From Smittia aterrima (lineage: Eukaryota; Arthropoda; Insecta; Diptera; Chironomidae): a DNA stretch of 64,000 nt. This document shows, piece by piece, positions 1 through 11,300 of this stretch. Under the pieces are notes generated by a model that had not been told where the DNA came from, made no database searches, and saw only the letters and a program-made list of their open reading frames with translations. How positions within the stretch are numbered: position 1 is the stretch's first letter; each line of letters opens with the position of its first letter. The stretch lies in the NCBI GenBank assembly GCA_033063855.1, contig CP093829.1, positions 18,259,537 to 18,323,536 of the forward strand, read 5' to 3'. The position numbers were made by a program, and so were the translations under genes.

Positions 1-3000
1 TTATTGTTTAAACAATATCATTATCAAGCTTATTAAATCTGCAACTGAGAGATGCGTCAGTGAGAGTGGAATTTCGTAATTTAATTTAATGAAAAATGCA
101 ATCACAATAAAAATATGAGAATGAATTTAATTATAATTAACATGCTCGTAAGTTTAATTTGCTTAATTAATGTTTACAATGATTCGAGTGTCATGAGATG
201 ATTCATCAGAAACTTGTTTACGTCTTTGCGATGAGTTGATTCGTCATTTGTTTGTAAATGCTTCAACTAAGAAGATCTCTCATTGCTAGTATTTCTTTAA
301 TGAGTTTGTCATTCTCATGGATCCACACCATTAATTATGCTCTCTCTCTCTACTCCGCTAATTACCGTCTACCAACTTTCCGAAAAGGATTCCCTCGAGG
401 TAAGGTGAGACTTCCTAGGACACTAAGTGCTCAGGTAAACATTTCCAACGATTCGTTCGGAAAATCAACAAGAATCTCGTTAACGATAATTCGCCATTTG
501 AGTAATTTTCCTGACGTTGATACAAAAATTGCAGTTAACTTAACTCGTCAAACAGAAAATGTCAACCGTGAATAAATCAGACGATGGCGGTTCGGCGAAG
601 GAACGTAAAAATTTTCCCTTAGGAGATGAAAGGTTGAATGAAGACGAAGAATTCGTCGCTAGACGTGAAAGAAATCAAGTGAAAAATTCTCAACTTGGAG
701 TGGTGCACATTTCAGAAGAGAGACAGTCAACAAATGTAGGCGAGGACGGAAGGTGGTTTCATTATTGATTCAGTTCAAGACACTTTTGGATAAACAAAAA
801 CTCAACAATGAAAGCACATTTTATTAAATTTCGTTATTTGCGAGATTGTCGCTTTGCAAATATAAATAATTTCACTAAATTTATTTTGTATGCGGAGCAG
901 TGCAATGTCTGCATTTTGACGAACGATCCACTGAAAGCTTCTTGACACATCGCGGGAATGAAAGAGGAAGAGACTTTCGAGATTTCCGCTACCGTAAGTT
1001 GAATTGCTTTTCAATGTTTTTTCATGAATAGTTTGAAAGTTTTCATGAAATTCAAGTCGAAAAGTTCGTAATGAACTCATTTCCAATGAAATTTCAAAAT
1101 TGTTTCCCTTGAAACTTTTCCGACGCCCACGAAACTTCTCGAACCCCTCAAATGACGACAGTCACTGTAATAAATCCGAGAATGAGAAGCATAATTCACT
1201 AATGATTGGTTTAATTCATGTCACGAACTCTTTGAAAATAGATTCATGTGATGACAAAATTGATATGAACAGGTGGAAGCGTTTCTTCTTTAGATTGAGT
1301 CGACCTACTTCCGAATCATGTTTACGTTTCTATCGAAAGACAAGTGATGTTTCAATTTGTCAACCGATCAATTAAATCATTTTAGTAAAGAGCAAGGACG
1401 ATATCAAGATTCACATCAATTTCTATTTCCACTTAGCTTTTATAACTTGGCACGGATGAAGGAGAAGAAAAGTCCTGAAATATGTTTGGCAAAGGCAAAA
1501 GTCTTTTCATTACTTAAATCTTCAATCTTATGGAGCATGAAACATTCAAAGCATAAGTTGCTTTTAAAAGCAATGCAGTTCTTAACGTGATGGAGAATCT
1601 TCTCCTCTCAACCCTTTCACGTCCACGTGGTGTCGTCTTATCTCTTCAGTCGTCATCTCGGAGATGATCGTTGCTTTATCTACTGTAGAGAATGCTAATA
1701 AAACGTAATGCCGTTGATATTTGCTTTACGAGCTGAATATCTTCATTTTCTAGTCTGTGCTTTAGATTTTATGTGTCGTGAAATATGAGACACGTTCGAG
1801 TCGCTCTGTTGTCGATGATAAAAGTCTTGTTGCCCCCTGGAATCATAATTCACGATGTGATTTTTAAAGTTGAGAGTAGAGTTTTGCTTTTGATAAAGCG
1901 ATGATGTAGAAACAGTCGTAAAACATTATCTGAAGAGTCATAAAGCTCGACGCTTTCTTAATCTCTTTCGATTGTCGCGAGTCGATTGACGGGAACCTCC
2001 AAGCAGATTTAATCGTAATTGCTTGTCGTGTTAGGCTGCTGCTGTCACTCATTTGCTCTCCCTTTCATTGAGAATCGTGAACAACAAATAATATTTCATG
2101 TTTGGCCAGATGCGTGTGTTTGTGCGTTATCGCAATAAGTTTTATTATCGCTCATCGTAATTCTTTTACGCATTGCGACCTTTTCTTTTAGCGGGAGAGC
2201 GCCTGCAATAAATGTCAAACGAAGGAAGTCGTAAAATATGATCTACAACAAACAGGATCTAGTGGACAATCTTCTCTTGAATTCCTCGACTAATGAAGTC
2301 GAAAGCATTGCGTGGCTGAAAAGGAAACGCGGGCACGTCTGATGGCATTTTGTGTAATCAAAATTAGAGAGAAGCCTCGAAGGATCACTGCACGCAGGGC
2401 TAACTAGAAAAACTAAATTTCAATCTAAATTTGAGAGAGAGCGTGCGACTCGCGGCCGCCCCACCGGAGAGCGAGAGCTTCCTCGTTGAAAGTCTCGTGC
2501 AACTCACGTCGCCGTCGACACACATAAATTATTATTACTTTTTTTTCTGGGTAAAAGGCTAATAAAAATTAAAATAATGACTTTTACATATTTTCGGAGT
2601 GGAATTTATGTCAGTTAATCACGCACAGCTGAAATCAAATTGATTTTCCTTTTCGTTGCGCTGCGTTCTTCTTCAGGGCGGACTCGGATAGCGATGAAAA
2701 GCGAGCTCAATTAATTAGCTCAAGCTCAGTGCTTTGAACTCTGAAAAGGAAGAAGAAAAACTATGGCGAAAGCTTTTCCAATTTACAATTATCCTTAGAC
2801 GATATTTCTTTTATTTTTTCTCCATTCAAATTGATTTTAAACTCATTTAGTAATTTAATTACAATCTCTAATCAAGTTACATGTTCCAAATAATTTAAAT
2901 TAGTTTTCAATATCGATTAACTTAAAGTTAAACTTATGCTACTCGTATGCCTTAAACTTTAAAAGTTTTTTTTCTTCTTTTATTCAACTATGTCATTTGA

Positions 3001-4795
3001 TTTCTCCTTAATCGCTCTACACGCATCATCGCTAATGAGAAAGAAAGAGAAAAATGCTAAATTTATGCAAGACGCTAACTTTAGTCTAAGTATCGAGAAA
3101 CATCTTAAGAAATAATCATCCTTCGTCTAAGTGTGTGCAGAAATATTTGAAAGTCTCAAAGGAACTGAAAGTTTACAACAGATGAACATTCGCGCGGTAC
3201 TTTAACTAATTCTCTGACACTCTCTTCGGCTTCCTTCAATCGTGATGTGATTTTACAAATTAAACGCTTCACTAAAATAATTATTTTAAGAAATCTTTTT
3301 CGATTTCCCTTAATTTAACGTCGAAAATCTGTATATTTGGCTATCTACTGTCTCTGCTTTTAAAGTTTAAACGCTAGACGAGTGTAAAACGCTTTAGACG
3401 ACTTACTTTCACCTTTAAAACTGTTAAAAGGTCGTCGAGGGCGGGGGAAGAGACGAAATCGCGTGTCACTTTACAAACTTTGAGAAAACTTTTTTCCGGT
3501 CTTCGTTCAGGAAAGAAAAAAGAAATCTTCACGAACTTCGAGATGAACTTTTCAAGATTCTTCCTGGTTATCCCTTTACTCTCTATGCACTTCAAAATTG
3601 ATAAAACTTTTTCGTCGATTCTTTCGAAATAAATATTCCAATGTAGAAAAATATGAAGAAGAGTCGGAGTTGAAAGTTTCATCGAATATCGAAGTTCCCT
3701 TTAAATTATTTTCTGTTGGCAGTAAACGTTACTATCTTAATTTTAATTCTCTTTAATAAAAGATTTACTGTTGACTACCGCTTACAACTAGTATTAGCAC
3801 CATTTTGCAAAACAAACCAAAGGGTTAAATGTGTGTGATATTTATTGATGGAAATGTCAGATAAGTTTCGAGAATATCTCCTAAAATAAGCGTTTAAATT
3901 TAGTTCCAATTCCTGTTTCATTTTTCAACATTCAATCTTTCGTTAGAAGAAGATAACTCGCTCAATTATTGATTAAACTACTTAACAAAAAGTTAAAGAA
4001 GTTAAACGTTGAAATGAAAACCAAACAAAGAAGAAAAGGGGAAGAAAAATATTTTTGAGGACTTTCGACAGTTGCTGAGATGTTAATTAACAAACTCGAC
4101 CTGACGAGATTCATTAAAATCTCAAAATTAAAAAACAATGAAATTATAAAACAAAAAAGTTTTTAATCATAAAAATAGTTTTTTTTTATTAAAATTTTTA
4201 GCTAATTAAAGTTACACAAGTTGGATGATGAAGAGTGTTTGAGAGAACAAATGGAACAAGAACAAAAGAATTAAACAAATTGATAGACACTTGAGACAAA
4301 GAAAAATATTTTAGAAGAAAATTTGATTAGAACAAAAGGAAGAAAAGATTCATCTCGCGAACGAAATAAAAGAAAATTAAAGCCAACAACTCATGCGAGC
4401 TACCCCGAGTCGTAAATTATGCTAAACTTTTACAATCTTACTCGTCTACAAAGTTTTTCTTCTAACTTAATGTCATTTCATGACTTTTCTTCTTACTTCT
4501 ACACAATTTTCCCATGTTTTGCTTAGTTCTCATGAACATCATTATATTTTATCGATAGTCACGTCTCATCCCATCGTCCGGCGATCCAAAGTCAAAATAG
4601 TGAGTTACACAATCTCTTCCTTAACATTATTTAGATACTTGATTACGTATTTTCTCCTCGCAAGCTTTCTTATCTTAACTAACTCTTCAATTGATTTCAG
4701 TTAAACTTTAATTAGCCACATTGACTCTCGAGGAGCTTTCGCAATGAGCCTTACACTTAATTGGTTTCTGTGGTCTTGCGGTAATTTTCTTCTTC
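1..4795. other. 3' flanking DNA, no gene recognised
   Basis: AT-rich DNA with scattered short frames. The longest (258-575 and 3374-3682) show no domain, signal or splice context that persuades me. It holds a TATCGATA box at 4550-4557, a CACGTG E-box at about 1625, and one copy of a 19-base direct repeat at 4156-4174. Confidence 0.6.
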
Positions 4796-5143
4796 TTTAT
4801 TTCAAATTTACAAAAAACATAATTAGGCTAAGAAAAAATTGTGACAAAATTATTTTAACATCTCGTCAAAGAAGGGAAAGAGTTTTGTGCTAGCAAAATT
4901 GCAGAAGAAAAAACAAAACGAATTCGATTAAGTTACAATTACTTAATTCTATGAATTCTTCTAGTTTACAATCAATCTACATGCGACTTACTTAATCAAC
5001 TAATTAATGGCAGTCTGTTTGTTATAGAAAGGAATTCAAATTTCTGTTTTCATCATTTTCTTTAAAGTTTTTCTCTCTGATAAAAAGTTTTTCTCTGTTT
5101 TTCTTTCTCATTTCGTTCTGAGTTAAAGTTTTTAATCATAAAA
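4156..5143. repeat. 19-base direct repeat pair flanking the 3' end
   Basis: AAAGTTTTTAATCATAAAA occurs exactly at 4156-4174 and again at 5125-5143, in the same orientation, 969 bases apart. The right copy falls in the probable 3' UTR, the left just beyond the predicted poly(A) signal. AT-richness makes a 19-base match less surprising, but no other copy was noticed in the window. Confidence 0.6.
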
Positions 5144-5555
5144 GTTTCTTTTTCTTCATTAAATTAAGATCATTTTGGCATTCGATTGAAATTAAAACTC
5201 CTTAGCTCTATTCTTAAATCTCCTTAAAGGTTACTCTTAAGCACTAACTTTTATGTATTCGTAGTGAATTAGTATACCGTGAATAAACGTATTGGTTTCT
5301 GTTTCAAGATTAACCTAAAATGATTTTCATTCATGCAAAGCTTCAAAATTTCTCTATACTTAACGAACTTCATCTTTACTTAGAAAATAACTTCTTCATC
5401 TTTTTTTCGAGAGTTCCAAACTCGTCTCTCTCTTCGTCTCTGACATTGTCACACAAATCTTATGTACAATGCACAAAGAAAAAAACGGTTTTTCTTTCGG
5501 CTTCATTTGATAGGTGGCAGTTTGATTTTTTCTTTTTTCTGATTTAATTTTTCAT
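4796..5555 (-). other. chico: Probable 3' UTR with first canonical AATAAA
   Basis: Downstream of the stop the minus strand is AT-rich and non-coding. The first canonical AATAAA on the gene's strand is at 4801-4796, giving a 3' UTR of roughly 750 bases. An ATTAAA variant occurs only 8 bases after the stop (5548-5543) and is probably too close to be used. Another AATAAA lies at 4190-4185. Which site is used cannot be decided from sequence. Confidence 0.45.
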
Positions 5556-8319
5556 TTACTTTTTACTACCTGATTGGTTTTGTTGCTGTTGAGCTTTCAA
5601 ACTTTCAGACTTTGCAAAGTCGATTTGAGCATACGTGAAAGCTGGCTGAGATTGCTGCGATGAGGCGGATGAAGACGACGATGAGGTTTGTTGGGGACTT
5701 GGACTTGTTGAGAAGTCCATCTTTTGATCGACGTCCATCTTCTGATGGGATGATGATAATGAATAAAGGTTCGTGCTGCTGCACGGCGGCAGTTCCAGAC
5801 TTGCGTAGTGAAGCTCTCGTTCGGAGGTTACGGAGGGTGGGCGTGATGCCATGTGAATATCAGATGAGACTGATTCAGGTCTTGAGGTTCCGCTCATTGG
5901 CGAAGGTACGGCTGATGTATCCATCATGTTCCGAAGCGTTTGAGATGAAGAGCTTTGGCTTCTTATCTCGCACAAGGTAGAATTTGACGATAATGAGGTA
6001 GAGCTGAGCGCTGAGCTCGGCCGATTTGACAGGAAGCTCGGGGTGCATTTGATTCTTTCATTATTTACAGAATTTGGTCGCGAGAGGCTCGGTCGAGCAA
6101 GCATCTCATAACCTGAATCGTTTATGTGTTGAAGACCTCGCTCCGACACTTGACGATGCAACGGTGGATGACTTCCTCGATTCGATTGATCATCCTCGAC
6201 GATTGGTTTAAAGCACGAGTTGCTGTTCAACTTCTCGTGACTTGAAAGCTGCAAGTAAAGCGACTTCTTCGCTGCTGTCTGAGGAGGAGTCTCGCTGCTG
6301 CTTTGTGGGGTCTGCACTGGGGACATTGATGTCTTTAACGGATTCATGAGAGCATAGTCGCCAACCTCTTGTTTCGAATTATGAGCCGCTGGCGAAATTG
6401 GCTTGGGCGTTACAATTCTTGACGAGCTGGAAGGCGCGTTGGGCGTGCAATTTATATAGTCGTTGTTTCCTGAATCCGGATTCAATAAAAAATGACTCGT
6501 GTTGGCACTTGGTGGTGATGGTTTGATTTGGACGGGAGTCGCGGCAAGGTTTGGCTTCTTTGAGACTGGCTCGCCAAGATTCATTACCGCATAATCGCTG
6601 CTCAATGTCTCGACATGTTTCTCGCTGTTCATGCCCATTGGAACTGGCGTACGAGGCTCTTCCTCGATAATGTCATCTTCGCTTAATTTAATCGTTCCCG
6701 AAGTGCCATCCATCAAAATCTTTCTCGATAAATCTTCCATTGCCTCGAATTTCTTGGGGCTGCCGGGTGAGAAAGGAAAGATTGTCGCTTGTGAACCACT
6801 CGAAGGCGTAACGATTCCGCTATCACGAGAGTCACAGCGAATTCTGTTTGTTGATTGCGTGGGGCTAATACTGGCAGTCATCGGGTTTGCCAAAGGCAAA
6901 TAGACAGGCGGCGCCTCTTCAATACTCCCTGAAGTTGATTTCTTTGAGCGACTGCTGCTGCTGTGTCGCTTTTGAATTGTAATCGGCAGCGATATTGATC
7001 GATCTTTGGCTGACGAACTCGAATCGCTTGTTCCAGCTCCATCATTATTATTACTGAAGTCCATGTTGATGTACTCGTCTGACGATGACGAAGGGTTCTC
7101 ATTGCTTTTATCAACGATTACTGTCGATTTCTTGTTCTTTGTGTTCCATGACATTTCCATGTAACCATCAGGAGCGCTCGATTGCGAAGGAAGTCCAACT
7201 TCGAGTAGACTTTTGTTCACGGGGCTCATGTTCAGATAATCGTCTGATGGAGCTTTGGCAGATGAGAGTGAAGTGGCTGACGAGATCATTCGGTTTTTCC
7301 TCGCGTCATATGATCGAGGAGACATTTCCATGTAAGAGTTGTTGCTCGACGACGGCGGAAGTGGAACAGTTCTTGGCGCGCTCATGTTCTTCATCGGAGA
7401 ACTTGAAAGACTGTTTGTTCTTCGCGGTGGAGCATTCATGTCCATGTATTCATTATCAGCGTTCTCGCTGATTTTTCGTACCGAAGCTGGTCTCATGTCA
7501 ACGTAAGGCGATGGATTGCTACCGGATGGCGTGTGGGGTTTTGAGTTACGGCCTGACATGTTCATGTAGTCTTCACCTGTTTTTGTTGGAATATTCACCG
7601 GAGAGCTCTTGAATGGAGATCCTACGTTGTTATGACGTACATTGATCGATTCTGTACTGCGATTACTATAATCAATCTCCATAAGATCATCCATGTGATC
7701 ACCTGAACCATGAGCATTCCTTCCCGAATGATTAACGAGCAATGGAGCACTCGATGATTTTTTGTTCTTCGTGTTGTTGTTATTGTTGATCTCTTGATGA
7801 TGGTTGATCGCTGTTGGAGAATTGTGAGATGGCGTGTGGCTTCCGCTGTGACTCGTTAGCTCTGCTCTCGTTACTTTAATGTTTTTAGATCCAACCGAAT
7901 AAGCTCGATGACGTGAGCTTATATGTTCAGCGAGGAAACGATCGACAGCAATTTTTCTCTTGTGCTCAAGTTTACTTCCAACTGAATAAGTTCTCGGTGG
8001 ACGATCGAGATCATCATCTTCACACGGAGTGAAACGAGCTTGAACTTTGTCAAGATGATACTCTGAGAAACGAATGTCAGTTGATGGAGTTCCCGAAGTG
8101 ATACTACAGCTCGAAGTCGCTGAACTGATGTCACCACCACGAGTCGAATTACGACTGCTGCTGATACTTGGTCGCATATTCATGTAATCATCAGTGCCCG
8201 TCGGCTGTAAGATAACATCTGCGTTGTTACTACTTGGATGCATTGCCACGTAACTTTCGTTGTCTTCTGCAAGACTTGAAGCACGACTATGTGCACCTGA
8301 ACTGTTGTACATTCGATCA
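5556..8319 (-). CDS. chico: IRS coding exon 9: main docking tail and stop
   Basis: Encodes residues 792-1712, over half the protein. Eleven YxxM sites are present: YVAM 815, YMNM 837, YMNM 1043, YVDM 1064, YMDM 1083, YMEM 1121, YLNM 1153, YMEM 1178, YINM 1208, YAVM 1368, YALM 1447. The duplicated motif RTYSVGSK / RAYSVGSK occurs at 901-908 and 930-937. Ser933 and Ser1289 fit RxRxxS. The C-terminus has LHYASLEL (Tyr1630) and FTYAQIDF (Tyr1688), placed like the SHP2-binding tyrosines of other IRS proteins. Poly-Asn, poly-Ser and Gln-rich stretches fill the gaps. Acceptor CTCAATTAG at 8320; stop TAA at 5558-5556. Open frames on the opposite strand here are shadows. Confidence 0.97.
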
Positions 8320-11300
8320 CTAATTGAGAAGAGAAAATAATTTAAAATTAGAAAATGAAAAACTTAATTTGAGTTTTAAGACTTACTTTCGATAGTCAAC
8401 GCCTGGTGACATTGGCATGTACACATTTGCATTATTCGCTCCACCTTCGAGAGGACTGGAACTGTAAGGACTATAAGGACCCATATCCATGTAGTCTGGA
8501 AGAGCATTAGGAGCAGCGTTCGGGCTTCCCTTTCGATTGTTCTGATTCAGAGGCAACGAGAGATTATTGTTCGTCCATCTTTGATGATAATTTTCATTCT
8601 CTTCGGGAATTGTTGTTTTGGATGTGATCGAACTGTTCGGAGAGAGAAAAATTAAATTTCTGAAAGCTTTCAAAATGAGCTTTTGAAGTTTACCTTTGAT
8701 ATTCCTTCGGATAGAAATGATCCTCAGTTGGATGATGAGAGAAGTCAGGCTCGTCAATGCTGATCGATGAGCCATCACTCTCCGTCGAGTAGGTTGCCGA
8801 TGGTGGACTGAGAGGTGACGAGTTATTTGGTGGACTATTTCGCTGAGTGAAAACGTTGGAAAGTGGTCTGCTTGGAATCTTTTTGGGTGGAGGCATGCTG
8901 TTGTTGTTGTTATTGTAATTACTAATTCCGTTCTGATGAGGGAGTGAATGAAGTTGCGGTTGGATTGTTGCATTGCTGCTGCTGTCGCTGTTTGTTCGAG
9001 TTCTCGTTAGTGTCAAGCTATCGCAACGTTCTCTCGTCGATGAACCTGAGAATAATTAACATTGTGATAAGTAAAGTTTATCAAAAACTTTATCATTTCA
9101 TTACATTACAAAAGAAAAATTGAGTTTCTCTTTTCGGATAATAATTTCGAAGTCATATCAATTAAAAGTTTTAATTTAAAACATTAAAATAATCAACAAA
9201 GTCATGCATATTCGCCTTGAAGCAATCAACAAATCTTGATGAAGTGAAATGAAAATTTTCCCAAGGAACTTGCAGCCGATTCATTAAAAGGATCAAAAGC
9301 TTTAATTGCTTGTTTCTCATCATTGGTAACACGAAATGATTTATTGTGAATGTTGTGCAACAGAAAATCTCTAACTGATAAGTGAATGGATGTGAATGAG
9401 AGGTTTTGTGAGGTGGTGAATTGAATAAATATCGAGAGCAGTAGAATGAACAGAAGAAGAAGAAGACAGACGATTAATATTTGCTTGCAATGATTGAAAG
9501 CTTTCAGATGTTTGCATTTCAATTCCGTTGAGAGATTCGGCCGAGCTCTAATAGTTTAAATGCTTTAAGTCTATCTCTCTTGCTCTCTCTCTCTCTCGTT
9601 CTTCGTTCTCATGGTGAGTTGCGGCACACAATATTTTGTTTGGGTAAGAATGATTTTTATTTCAGTTCAGGGTTGATCGTGATATTGATATACATACTCC
9701 TCAGTGACGCCGTCATGACATTGTGATGATGTCGTTTCTTGCGCAGTTGCGAAGGCGACGAAGCGCTATTGTGCGACTTGGTATTAGCCACTTTCGACAA
9801 CTGCTTTAAGATGCTACTGTTGCCGTTATTCAAACGACTGCCATTATTATTGGACATATCCACGCTATGATAGTCTTCAATGATGCTTTCCATTGAATTG
9901 TTGTTGATTTTCGGGTTCGTTGGGCTCTCGCCGAACGACGATGATGGCGAGAACCTTGCAAAAATCGGAGGCGATTGAGAGAAATCAATGGCAGTCTCTT
10001 CGGTTAATGGCAACGATCTCGTCCGCTGATGCACCGGTTGAATGGCGTTCGTTCCATTAACAACGCTTGCATTCCCAACCATCGCCATTGGTGCAGTTTG
10101 ATTATTGATAACATTGAGATTGGAATTTTGCGGTAATGAAAATGCTCTTTGATGGCAGATTGTCGATGAGGATGATGTCGATAAAACTAAATCCAATAAA
10201 AAATAATATTTCGGTTTTTGATTAGAACATAAAAAAGGAGAATTTCTCGGATTTCGAGTTTCCGATTACAAAGAGTTTGTTAAACCATTCTCTCTTTTCA
10301 GAATAAATTAGTAAAACTTTTATTAGTTGATGTTAAATAAATTAAGCTCCGATAACTTCTGAGCGATATGTACAACAAATTAATGAGCTAATGAGTATCG
10401 TGTGAGTGAGTGAAATGGATTGAAATGAAAATGTTAATTGTTATTAAGGCTTTTATAAGGCTGTGGCACTTTTACATTAATTAAAAACTTTTCTCGCTCT
10501 CCAAAGCTACTGCTCCTGCTGCTGCTGCTTTCAAAGCGAATGCAATACTCGAGCGAAATTAAAACATATAAATTAGAGCTTATGGAAGGGAACAGAATTA
10601 ATGCACTTAGCGTTTGACATCCGCCATAAATCCTCATTATTAGTTTTTCTGAGCTGAGTGGGGTTGAGCTGAGCTTGGAAAGAAACCGCAATTGTTTCAA
10701 CAGTGAAAGAAACTTTGGACATTGCGAAAACAAAGGTTTAATAAACGAGGAAATTTATTGCGCTGCTGCTGATAGTTTTGATGTGATTACGAGACTTGAA
10801 AGTGTCGATGTCTTATCGCTTTAGCTTCGTAACAATTTTTTATTTTTGTTTTCCGCGAATTTTGATAGACGACGACAACGACATTGGCGTCAAGAGTGTG
10901 TACACGTGTTGATCAAAACTCTTGTTTCGACTCCTTCTCGATCGTCGGTCGTCGCTTACTCAATAATTCTTTTATTGCCACCGCGTGAACGATTCGAGCA
11001 GTATCGTTACACATTTTATTGCTGTTTGTCGATTATTTGCTAATAAAGCGCGGAAATTTATGCACCAACGTTGTTTGTCTCTGGTCGGCCGACTTCCTCC
11101 TACCGTTTTATGGCTCCGTGTATTGCATGAGCCACTCAACAATGTAGTTGGGAACATATTGATTGAGACATTTTACAAAACTGATAAGGACTTTCAAAGC
11201 GAAAAAAAGAGCTTTAAATCATTTTACGTTTTAGTTTTTTTTTATTCCCGACTTCTCATACGGGGGGACAACTAAGCGAGTGTATTGACTTCGACGGAAA

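Noticed and set aside
258..768. Two overlapping plus-strand frames (105 and 69 codons) with donor-like GAG|GTAAGG near 401
   Set aside because: No domain, signal-peptide rule or homologous pattern, and no matching acceptor/next exon that extends a plausible protein. Likely chance.
7085..7471. 128-codon plus-strand frame opposite exon 9
   Set aside because: It is the antisense shadow of the repetitive IRS docking tail.
8690..9016. Start of a separate protein at 9016
   Set aside because: The codon is TTG inside exon 7. The frame runs upstream through RERCDSL to the acceptor at 9045.
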